Assembly (NCBI GenBank): GCA_937136445.1
Contig: CAKZOQ010000048.1
Coordinates: forward strand, 1-28,379
Direction of reading: 5' to 3'
Length of the DNA stretch: 28,379 nucleotides
Source of the DNA: an uncultured Gemmatimonadota bacterium
Lineage (GTDB): Bacteria; Gemmatimonadota; Gemmatimonadetes; Longimicrobiales; Gaopeijiaceae
The notes below the pieces were generated by a model. That model ran no database searches and was not told the DNA's origin. It saw only the letters and a program-made list of their open reading frames with translations. Positions 19,898 through 27,620 of the stretch are shown one piece after another. Each line of letters opens with the position of its first letter. The first letter of the stretch is position 1. The translations under genes were made by a program, and so were the position numbers.

Positions 19898-22369
19898 TCA
19901 GTGGCTCGTCTCGGTGGTAGGCGTCGGGGCCCGCTTCATGCGGAAGGCGTCGCTGAGAACCACGCCCTCCACGAAGGAAGAGACCCGGTATCCGTCGTCT
20001 GCCGCTCGTCGCACGATGCCCCGGATCGTGGGCTGGTCGAAGTGCTCGATCCGTCGCCCCAGGGCGTAGGCCATGAGGTTCTTGGTGAAGGCCCGGAGGA
20101 GGGGCTCCCGGTACTCCAGAAGGGCGTCCCGGAGCTCCACCGGCCCCGCCACGACCGTCCCGTCCCAGAGCTCTCCAGACGGATCCACCGGGTTGCCGGC
20201 GTCGTTGATCCGCCACTCCCCGGTGACGTCGTAGCGCTCCAGCGCCACCCCGATGGGGTCGATGACGCGATGGCAACTGCTGCACGACGGGTTGGCCCGG
20301 TGCATGGCCAGCCGCTCCTTCACCGTCAGCGATCGTCCCTCCCGGGCGTCGTCGGTCTCCTCCAGATCGGGGACGTTCGGCGGAGGGGGCGGCGGCGGGC
20401 TGTCCAGGAGGACCTCCATGATCCACTTGCCCCGCAGGACCGGCGAGGTGCGATTGGCGTGGGAGGTGAGGACCAGAACGCTCCCGTGGCCCAGGATCCC
20501 GGGCCGCTCGTCGGCGGGGACCGTCACCTTGCGGAAGTGCTCCCCGGAAACCCCCGGAATCCCGTAGAGCTCGGCCAGCCCCTCGTTCAGGAAGGAGTAG
20601 TCGGCGGTGAACAGCTCCAGGATGCTCCGGTCCTCCCGGAGGAGGTGGGTGAAGAGGAGCTGGGTCTCTCGCCGCATGTCCTCCCGCAGGCTGGCGTCGA
20701 ACTGGGGCCAGGTGTCCGAATCGGGGGCCACGGCGTCCAGATCCTGGAGTCGGAGCCACTGACTGAAGAAGCGGGAGCTGAGTCCCTCGGCCCGGGGATC
20801 CTGGAGCATCCGATCCACCTGGCTCCCGAGAACCTGCGGGTCCGACAGGGAGCCTTCCCCGGCGAGCTCCACCAGGACGTCGTCTGGGGGGAGGCCCCAG
20901 AGGAAGAAGGAGAGGCGGGACGCCAGGTCGGTGTCGCTGACCCGGTACACCCCCCCGGGGCCCGCCGCGCCGGCGGTCTCCTCCACGCGGAAGAGGAAGT
21001 CGGCGCTGGAGAGGACCCCCTGCAGCCCGGACCGGACGCCGACCTCGAAGCCACCTTCGTCCTCTCCCTGCTCGTAGAGCTCCATGAGCGGTTCGAGGTC
21101 GGCATCGGTCACCGGCCGCCGGTACGCCTGCTCGGCGAAGCGGGTCAGGATCTGTCGCGCGCACGCCGGAGCCTCCGCGGCCTTCACGGGGCGGCAGGTG
21201 AAGATCTTCCGACGGCTCGCGTTCTCGGAGATGCCCCGGACTTCGGTGGGCCCGGAGATCTTGAGTTGCCAGAGGTGAGGGAGGATGGTCATCCCGTCCG
21301 CCGTCCCGATCTGCAGATCGGCGAGGGACTGCCGGATGGGCGCGATGACATCCTCCGGCGGCCCGTCGAAGGTCGTCAGGAAGGCGGCGGTCACCTGGCG
21401 CTGGCCCGCTCGCACGAAGACGGGATCGGTGCCGCGGGTCTGGCCCGTGGGGTCCGACTCGTTCAGGAACCGGTCCACCTCGATCATGGCCACCCGCTCG
21501 CCGTCGATGGAGAGCTCGAGCTGCTGCCCCCGGGCCCAGCGGCCGAAGAAGGGACCGTTGAGATCGGTGTAGAAGCTGGCATCGAAGGTGTACCAGCCGT
21601 CCGCGACGAAGGTGTGGAGCTCGGAGATCCCGCCGCGGGTCCCGTGGGGCGCTCCTTCCAGACGCTCGAGCTGGGAGCGCGTTCGCGGCGCCGTGTAGAT
21701 GGCCTGCGTCGGGGTGGTGTTCCGGTCTCCCACCGCCATGCGGGCGATCTCGGCGGCGGCTCGCAGGTAGGCGTCGATGACGGTACTGGACGGCGTCTGG
21801 ACGTCGGCGATGTTGTCGAAGTTGTCGCTGTAGGTGTCCGGGGGAAGGAAGTCCTCGGCGTCCACCCGGAGGTCCAGGAGGGCCTGGACGGCCCGCTCGT
21901 ACTCCGGTCGGTTGAGTCGCTGGAAGCTCCGATGGCCGGGGTTCGGATTCCGGGCCGCCGCGTCGTCCATGATGGGTTCCAGGGTCCGGGCCAACGCCAG
22001 GACCGTGTCCCCGCCGGGCCGTTCGGCTCCGGGAGGCGGCATCATGTTCAGGCGCAGCTTGGAGATCATGCGCTCCGTGGTCTCGCTCCACCGCTCCGAC
22101 GCGGCGTCCTCGATCCGGTAGTCCTCCAGCGACAGGTTGCCACGGAGGCGACGCTCGTTGTGGCACCGCACGCAGTACTCCCCCACGACCTCCGTCATGG
22201 CCGTCACGTCCGGCGAAGCCTCCTCCGGCTCCGGCACGGGGTGCTCCCAACCCGTCCACGCCGACGAGTCAGGAGGCGGGACGGGCTGCTCCGACGACAC
22301 GACGTCGTCCGGGGCCCGTCCCAGGAGGAGGGCGGTGGCCAGGACCAGGGCGGACAGGATCACCCGCAT
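19898..22369 (-). CDS. Secreted di-haem cytochrome-like DUF1587/1595/1592/1588/1585 protein
   Basis: The 823-residue protein has a signal peptide (MRVILSALVLATALLLG). A cytochrome-like domain with EYCVRCHNE (Cys66, Cys69, His70) is followed by the planctomycete-type domain string: DUF1587 (about 154-215, RLNRPEYERAVQALLDL), DUF1595 (about 395-460), DUF1592 (about 470-600, DTDLASRLSFFLWGLPPDD) and DUF1588 (about 615-715). DUF1588 holds the characteristic seven-proline run in LLDSPPPPPPPNVPDL, and DUF1585 follows (about 735-815). A second haem motif, PSCSSCHRVIDPIG (Cys696, Cys699, His700), lies at the DUF1588 end. Two covalent c-type haems in the periplasm are therefore expected, pointing to electron transfer or oxidative chemistry; no substrate is known for the family. 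The ATG at 22369 has GGAGGT seven bases upstream. It lies between susD and the DUF1552 gene with gaps of 73 and 49 bases. Confidence 0.92.
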   Translation of the reverse strand: MRVILSALVLATALLLGRAPDDVVSSEQPVPPPDSSAWTGWEHPVPEPEEASPDVTAMTEVVGEYCVRCHNERRLRGNLSLEDYRIEDAASERWSETTERMISKLRLNMMPPPGAERPGGDTVLALARTLEPIMDDAAARNPNPGHRSFQRLNRPEYERAVQALLDLRVDAEDFLPPDTYSDNFDNIADVQTPSSTVIDAYLRAAAEIARMAVGDRNTTPTQAIYTAPRTRSQLERLEGAPHGTRGGISELHTFVADGWYTFDASFYTDLNGPFFGRWARGQQLELSIDGERVAMIEVDRFLNESDPTGQTRGTDPVFVRAGQRQVTAAFLTTFDGPPEDVIAPIRQSLADLQIGTADGMTILPHLWQLKISGPTEVRGISENASRRKIFTCRPVKAAEAPACARQILTRFAEQAYRRPVTDADLEPLMELYEQGEDEGGFEVGVRSGLQGVLSSADFLFRVEETAGAAGPGGVYRVSDTDLASRLSFFLWGLPPDDVLVELAGEGSLSDPQVLGSQVDRMLQDPRAEGLSSRFFSQWLRLQDLDAVAPDSDTWPQFDASLREDMRRETQLLFTHLLREDRSILELFTADYSFLNEGLAELYGIPGVSGEHFRKVTVPADERPGILGHGSVLVLTSHANRTSPVLRGKWIMEVLLDSPPPPPPPNVPDLEETDDAREGRSLTVKERLAMHRANPSCSSCHRVIDPIGVALERYDVTGEWRINDAGNPVDPSGELWDGTVVAGPVELRDALLEYREPLLRAFTKNLMAYALGRRIEHFDQPTIRGIVRRAADDGYRVSSFVEGVVLSDAFRMKRAPTPTTETSH

Positions 22370-22442
22370 GCTCGGTACCTCCGTTCGGTGCGCACGGGGC
22401 CGCGCCTCGGCGGACCTCCGTGAGAAGGGGGCAGGATCGTCG

Positions 22443-23807
22443 TCAGCACGACCCCGCCTGAGGGTTGGAGTCGCACTCCAGGTCGGACTTGGGGAAGACC
22501 GTACCCGGGCTCAGGAAGGCCTCCCCGGTGCTCCCCCATTCGGGGGCCGTGATGCCGAAGCGATACATGTCCAGAAGGCGGCGCTGCAGCTGGACGAGTA
22601 GGTTGACCCGGCGCATGTGCACCAGAAGCTCCTGGGGATCGATGTCGGCATGGACCGCCGGATCGTAGGGCGTCAGCGACGACTCCAGCGCCCGAACGGC
22701 GTTGATGTGCTCGGCGAACCCATCATCGTCTCCCTGAGCCAACGCCGCCTCGGCGAGGATCAGGTGGAGCTCCCGGGCCGAGACCGTGACGTTGGGGCTG
22801 TAGATGAATCCGTTGAAGAAATCCCAGGCCTCGCGGCGCAGCGCCGGATCCTGGACTCCGTCGATGGGATCCAACAGCTCGATGCCGTCCTCCTCACAGG
22901 CGCTGTTCCCGGGCCAGCAGCTCTGACGCAGCGACGCATCCTGCCGGATGATGTGGTTCTCGATGACCACCTCGCGGCGAGAATTGGTCTCGAAGGCCAC
23001 ACGGTTCTGGAGGGTGGTGGGGCTGTAGTCGTAGACGTACTCCCACTCGGGGCCCACCTGCCCGAGGACGGCCTCTGCGAGGGCGTTGGCGTCCGCGTTG
23101 TCGATGAGGGGGTCCGCCGGCACGCCGCCGGAGAGCTTCTGCCACAGAGCCCGGGCCCAGTGGCCTCTCGCCATGTGCGCCCGAGCCGCCAGCTCCACAT
23201 CGGGGTCGCCCGATTCCTGCGCCAGCGACACCGCCTGTCCCAGGCGGTCGATTCCCGTCTGGAAGAGCTGGCCCCGTTCCACGATGGGTCCGGGTTCGCG
23301 ACGGTCGGAGATGGCGAACTCCTCGAAGGTCTCCGCGGCGAGGATGTAGATATGGCCCGTCTCGTAGTAGGCGCGGGCCAGGAAGCCCAGATCCGTGAGG
23401 GCGTCGTTGGCTCGGTGCTCCTCCAGCACGCGGATGGCCTCGTCACCCAGCCAGCGCCCGATGGTCAGGGCCTCGTAGCCGTCGGAGGTGTAGCGCTGGT
23501 CGCTCTGGCTCAGGATGCCCCGGTCCAGGGCCCCCACCCCGTCGAAGCTCCCACGCCAGGTGAGTTCGTCGGTCACGGCTCCGTGGGCAGCGGAGAGGTG
23601 GCCGATGGCTTCGGCGGACTGGAGGAGCACGCCGTTGACCAGCGCGCTGGCCGCCGCCGGTCGCTCCACGTCCTCCTGCACCACCACGTTGGGGTTCTCC
23701 ACCTCGGTACTCAGTTCGTCACAGGCCGTCAGGCCCACGGCCGCTCCTGCGATCATCAGGGTCTGGAGGATCCGTGTCGGGAGCGTGGACAGTCGCATGG
23801 TTGTCAT
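22443..23807 (-). CDS. SusD/RagB-like substrate-binding outer-membrane lipoprotein
   Basis: SusD-like proteins cap a SusC channel on the cell surface and capture the substrate. This one has 454 residues with a lipoprotein leader (LMIAGAAVGLTAC, lipidated Cys29). The body is helix-rich and TPR-like: ASALVNGVLLQSAEAIGHLS, YYETGHIYILAAETFEEFAI and ELAARAHMARGHWARALWQK. It ends with the family pattern HMRRVNLLVQLQRRLLDMYR and a Cys-containing tail (SDLECDSNPQAGSC). Identification rests on this architecture and on its position 20 bases after the SusC-like receptor gene, the invariant arrangement for the pair. The ATG at 23807 has GAGG eight bases upstream; a second ATG at 23798 would also preserve the leader, whereas upstream in-frame starts lie inside the receptor gene. 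Confidence 0.85.
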   Translation of the reverse strand: MTTMRLSTLPTRILQTLMIAGAAVGLTACDELSTEVENPNVVVQEDVERPAAASALVNGVLLQSAEAIGHLSAAHGAVTDELTWRGSFDGVGALDRGILSQSDQRYTSDGYEALTIGRWLGDEAIRVLEEHRANDALTDLGFLARAYYETGHIYILAAETFEEFAISDRREPGPIVERGQLFQTGIDRLGQAVSLAQESGDPDVELAARAHMARGHWARALWQKLSGGVPADPLIDNADANALAEAVLGQVGPEWEYVYDYSPTTLQNRVAFETNSRREVVIENHIIRQDASLRQSCWPGNSACEEDGIELLDPIDGVQDPALRREAWDFFNGFIYSPNVTVSARELHLILAEAALAQGDDDGFAEHINAVRALESSLTPYDPAVHADIDPQELLVHMRRVNLLVQLQRRLLDMYRFGITAPEWGSTGEAFLSPGTVFPKSDLECDSNPQAGSC

Positions 23808-23827
23808 GGCTCGTTCCTCGTCCCAGG

Positions 23828-26800
23828 TCAGAAGGTCAGCCGCAGCGACAGCCCGAAGCGTCGCGGCGTAGCGATGATGTGGGCGTCGTGTCCGGCGTGG
23901 ACGTTGTCCAGCTGGACCGTCTCCGGATCCAGGTCCGGGTAGGGAGACCAGAGCATGAGGTTTCGTCCCGACGCCGTCAGCGTCAGGGCATCGGCTCCCA
24001 GCGAACCGGCGACGGAGGTCGGGACCGCCCAGGAGACGCTCGCCTCGCGCCAGCGAAGGTAGTCGGCGTTCTCCACCCGGTTGAGCCCGTTGAGACGGCT
24101 CCCCAACGAGTGGGCGTTGTCCCGGAACCAGAGGGCCGCGTCCAGCCGTTCCTGCGGCGTGCTGGCGGGGTTCAGGAGGACCGCCTCGTTGCCCGCCGAC
24201 TCCACCGTGTTCCGGCCGATGGCGGGGTTCCCGTTGCGGAACGCCCGGGTGTGGGCGGTGACGCGGAAGTTGCCCGCCTTGTAGGAGAAGTTGTTGGTGA
24301 TGCTCAGATTCCCCCACTGGACGGTCCCACCGAACGAGCCCTGCCAATCAGGGACCGACTTGCCCAGGTAGTTGTCGGTGAGGGTGCCGTTGATGCCGGG
24401 CACCCCGATGAGCAGCGCCTCGAGCTGCTCCACCGTCCGGGGCTCGGAGAGGAAGTCCAGCATGTCCGCCTCGGAGGCGGGGCTCCCGGCTCCATCGATG
24501 TCGTAGGGGAAGGGCACGTCCAGCAGCATCCCCCCGAACTGGGACTGGGGCGAATAGCCTTCACGGATGACCCCCAGGTTCCGCACGGACGCCTGCCGGA
24601 TGGGGAGGATCCCCCCCATGTCGGTGACCTCCTGGTAGAGGTAGGCCCCGTTGGCGAAGAGGTCGATGCTGAGGTCACCCTGCTGGTAGACGATGCCGCT
24701 CAGGGCCAGATCCACACCCCAGGCCTTCATCTCCCCCACGTTGTCGAGCTGGGGCTGGATGAAGCCGCCGGAGACCGGGAACTGGCGGGCGATGAGAAGG
24801 TTCTCGGTGGTCCGGTTCCAGTAGGTGGCCTCCAACGCCACCCGGTCGGAGAAGAGACCGGCCTCGAACCCGCCCTCGATCTCCGTCGTGACCTCGGGCT
24901 CCAGATCCGGGTTGCCCAGGTTCGAGGGCAGGAGCGCCGGTCCCCCGCCGGAGCTCGCCGGGGCGAAGGTGCTGAACCGGTCGAAGGAGCCCGGCTGCAG
25001 GCCGGACTGCCCCATGGCGCCCCGGAAGCGAAGGGTGCTGATGGGCCCGATGCCGTCCCACGACGGGAGGTCGCTGGGCACGAAGGAGAGACTCAGCTTG
25101 GGGTAGACCGCCGCGCTGGCGTTCTCACCGAAGGCGGAGTGCCGGTCCAGGCGGGCACCTGCCGTCAGGAAGAGGTAGTCCCGGAAGCCGATCTGCTCCT
25201 GCACGAAGATCCCGTTGTTGACGGTGCGCTCCTGCTCCTCGTCCACCGTCTGGTTGTTCCCGCCGCCCACCACGTCGATGCCCGGGCCCGGGAACTCCTC
25301 ACCCTCGGAGAGCACCATCTGCCGGTCCGAGACCAGGACCTGGGTCCCCACCACCAGCGACGAGGAGAGCTCGCTGCTCAGGGTGGACTCCCAGCTGGCG
25401 GACGCCTCCAGGGAGTACTCGTTCCGGTTCCGGTTCGTGACCTGTCGGATCCCCTGGGGATTGAAGTTGGAAAACCCGTCCACGGCATGGCCGAAGGGAC
25501 GCGTGAAGAGGAAGACCGAGCGGACCACGTCGAGCCCGCCCGTCACGTTCAGGTTGAGGTTGGGGATGGGGGTGTACCCGGCCTTCAGCGACGTTCCGAA
25601 GCGCTCGGTGTTGTCCGCCCACCGAACCTGGAAGCCCTCCTTCGTGGTGTTGAAGATCTGCGTCCCGAAGTCGTTGCTGGCGCTGGCCTCCTCCGGCTTG
25701 GAGATCTGCAGGGTGGCGACGCTCCCCGCCGTGTTGTCCTGGGGATGGGTCTCCCGGTCCACGTAGCGGGAGTTGAGCTCCAACCGGAGGTTCGCCGCCG
25801 GCTGGAAGGTCACGCTGGCGTCGATCTGCTTCGACTCGTTGGTGTCCTCGAAGATGTCGAAGCCATCCACCTGGAAGCACTGGTCGTAGCCGCTGGGGAG
25901 GGTGCAGTCCTTCCCGCCCAGCACCCCGTTGTCCTCCTGCCATCGACCCACCACGAAGTAGGTGATCTCCTCGGTGCCACCGCTGACGGAGAGGGAGTAG
26001 TCCTGGTAGACGCCGGTCTCGAAGAGCGCGTAGTCGTAGTCGGCCACATAGAGCTCATAGGGCTGGTTGTTCGCCCCCCAGAACTCGTTGAGGTGCAGGG
26101 TCCCCAGGTCGCGTCCCGGGGTGGGGTCCTGCGCGAGCGCGAAGCCGGCGAGGTCCTTCTCCTCGATGTGTCGGCTCACGCCTGCGCTGGCGCTGAAGGT
26201 CCAGCGCGCCGAACCCTGCCGGCCCCGCTTGGTGAAGATCTGGATGACGCCATTGGAGGCCTCGGTACCGTAGAGGGTGGCTGCCGCAGCCCCCTTCAGC
26301 ACCTCGATGTGGTCGATCATCTCGGGATTGATGTCGTCCAGGCGGGAGGGCGAGGCTGCCGATTCCCCGTCGCGGCCTGCGTCCACCCGCACCCCGTCGA
26401 TGTAGACGATGGGGCTGTTGTTCTGCGTCAGGCTCCCCACCCCGCGGATCCGGATGTCGGACCCGGATCCTGCATGGCCCCCGGTGGTGTTCACATCCAC
26501 CCCTGGGATGCGTGCCTGGAGGACCTCCGCCGCCGAGACCACCGGGGCGTTCTCGATGTCGTTGACGTTGAGGGCCGCCACCGTGTTGCCCAGCCTCCGC
26601 CGCTCGGTGGCTTCACCTGCGCCCGTGATGACGATCTCGTCCAGCTCGATGGCGCTGCGGGAGAGGTTGAAGTTGGCCGTAGCCGTCTCTCCGGGTGCCA
26701 CGGAGATGGTCTGCTGCTGCTGGCCGTACCCGATGAGCTGCACCCGGATGGTGTGCTCACCCGCCGGGACGTTCACGAGCAGGAATCGGCCGTTGGTGCC

Positions 26801-26989
26801 GGAGAGGGCCCCGATGCCCGTCCCGGGAATCGACACCTGTGCGTTGTCCAGGGGACGGGCGCTGGAGGCGTCGGTGACCATGCCGGTGACCGTCCCGGTC
26901 TGTGCCGACGCCGGTGCCGCTGCGAACAGGATGGTGAGGACCGATGCAGCGATCAGCCCGACTGCGGTTCGAATAACGTTGGAAGACAT
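23828..26989 (-). CDS. SusC/RagA-like TonB-dependent outer-membrane receptor
   Basis: The 1053-residue receptor has a signal peptide ending at PASAQ (about residue 30). A carboxypeptidase-regulatory-like Ig domain (31-110, TGTVTGMVTDASSARPLDNA) and a TonB-box-like DEIVITG (117-123) follow. The plug (about 125-245) has VLQARIPGVDVNTTGG, SDIRIRGVGSLTQNNSPIVY and IDGVRV. The C-terminal beta-barrel ends in RRFGLSLRLTF, with the terminal aromatic residue expected for outer-membrane insertion. These features define the SusC/RagA group that imports oligosaccharides, peptides or other larger nutrients using TonB energy. The start at 26989 has GAGGAG about five bases upstream; a longer start at 27022 adds 11 unlikely residues. 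It is followed by the SusD-like gene after 20 bases. No anti-sigma or sigma gene lies beside it in the window, so regulation is unclear. Confidence 0.93.
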   Translation of the reverse strand: MSSNVIRTAVGLIAASVLTILFAAAPASAQTGTVTGMVTDASSARPLDNAQVSIPGTGIGALSGTNGRFLLVNVPAGEHTIRVQLIGYGQQQQTISVAPGETATANFNLSRSAIELDEIVITGAGEATERRRLGNTVAALNVNDIENAPVVSAAEVLQARIPGVDVNTTGGHAGSGSDIRIRGVGSLTQNNSPIVYIDGVRVDAGRDGESAASPSRLDDINPEMIDHIEVLKGAAAATLYGTEASNGVIQIFTKRGRQGSARWTFSASAGVSRHIEEKDLAGFALAQDPTPGRDLGTLHLNEFWGANNQPYELYVADYDYALFETGVYQDYSLSVSGGTEEITYFVVGRWQEDNGVLGGKDCTLPSGYDQCFQVDGFDIFEDTNESKQIDASVTFQPAANLRLELNSRYVDRETHPQDNTAGSVATLQISKPEEASASNDFGTQIFNTTKEGFQVRWADNTERFGTSLKAGYTPIPNLNLNVTGGLDVVRSVFLFTRPFGHAVDGFSNFNPQGIRQVTNRNRNEYSLEASASWESTLSSELSSSLVVGTQVLVSDRQMVLSEGEEFPGPGIDVVGGGNNQTVDEEQERTVNNGIFVQEQIGFRDYLFLTAGARLDRHSAFGENASAAVYPKLSLSFVPSDLPSWDGIGPISTLRFRGAMGQSGLQPGSFDRFSTFAPASSGGGPALLPSNLGNPDLEPEVTTEIEGGFEAGLFSDRVALEATYWNRTTENLLIARQFPVSGGFIQPQLDNVGEMKAWGVDLALSGIVYQQGDLSIDLFANGAYLYQEVTDMGGILPIRQASVRNLGVIREGYSPQSQFGGMLLDVPFPYDIDGAGSPASEADMLDFLSEPRTVEQLEALLIGVPGINGTLTDNYLGKSVPDWQGSFGGTVQWGNLSITNNFSYKAGNFRVTAHTRAFRNGNPAIGRNTVESAGNEAVLLNPASTPQERLDAALWFRDNAHSLGSRLNGLNRVENADYLRWREASVSWAVPTSVAGSLGADALTLTASGRNLMLWSPYPDLDPETVQLDNVHAGHDAHIIATPRRFGLSLRLTF

Positions 26990-27105
26990 ACGGCTCCTCG
27001 TCGTCGCGGGTCGTCCGGGCATCTCCCCCCCTGGGAAGCCCGGTCCTGCTCATGCCTGATGTATCGATGAAGACCCGGCGGGATGGGCCCGAAGTCGTGG
27101 CCTGC

Positions 27106-27618
27106 TCAGGCGCCTCCGTGCCACAGGGCCAGGATCGCGCGGGGCAGCACCGTGATGTCGGGCCCGCCGCCGGGATCGAGGCCTCCGGCGGTGCTGCCGC
27201 CGAAGAGTTGATCGAAGATGAGGTAGACGCCCGCGGTGATCCCCACGACCAGACCGGCCGTGCGAACCGGCGAGATCCGCTTCTCCTCCATCTCCAGGAT
27301 GTGTCCGCGTTCCAGCGGGACCTCCACCCGTCCGGGCTCGAAACGAGCCGTGCCGGCCATCACGTCGCTCCGCCACAGGGCCACGATCACGCGGTCCGGA
27401 TCCACCCGGACCAGGGCCCCCTCCACCTGCGTCCGGTCACCCCCTGCCGTGTACTCTCCGACCCGGTCGCTCCCGGCATCCGAGAGCTGCATCCGCACCT
27501 CCCGACCCTCGGGGAGCGAGGCTACGTCCGGCGCCGGCTGATAGCTGGCACACCCTCCCGCGAGGACGGCAGCCAGCCCCAGGGCCAGGCCCCGGGGGGC
27601 GAGGAGCGCTCGGTGCAT
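27106..27618 (-). CDS. Small lipoprotein of unknown function with C-terminal membrane-like segment
   Basis: I do not recognise this 170-residue protein. Its leader (LALGLAAVLAGGCASYQ) suggests a lipoprotein processed at Cys23, although the -3 residue is Ala rather than the preferred Leu. Residues 37-112 are beta-rich and fairly polar (REVRMQLSDAG, GALVRVDPDRVIVALWRSD, RVEVPLERGHILEMEE), suggesting a small barrel-like fold. A hydrophobic stretch at about 120-140 (AGLVVGITAGVYLIFDQLFG) could be a membrane segment. The end is Gly-rich. The ATG at 27618 lies two bases after the stop of ankyrin protein B, and an AGGT ribosome-binding sequence sits in that stop region, so the two are translationally coupled. 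It is followed by the SusC-like gene after 116 bases. The longer in-frame reading upstream is a shadow of the ankyrin gene. Confidence 0.75.
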   Translation of the reverse strand: MHRALLAPRGLALGLAAVLAGGCASYQPAPDVASLPEGREVRMQLSDAGSDRVGEYTAGGDRTQVEGALVRVDPDRVIVALWRSDVMAGTARFEPGRVEVPLERGHILEMEEKRISPVRTAGLVVGITAGVYLIFDQLFGGSTAGGLDPGGGPDITVLPRAILALWHGGA

Positions 27619-27620
27619 CG

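Noticed and set aside
20381..20402. GGC/GGG-rich simple repeat
   Set aside because: It encodes the seven-proline run that is a normal feature of the DUF1588 domain.
23774..27070. A 1098-codon open frame on the plus strand opposite the SusC-like gene (similar ones at 4680-7328 minus, 7401-11075 minus and 19745-22423 plus)
   Set aside because: These are mirror frames caused by high GC at third codon positions. Their translations are low-complexity and match no family, whereas the opposite strand encodes clear conserved proteins with ribosome-binding sites.
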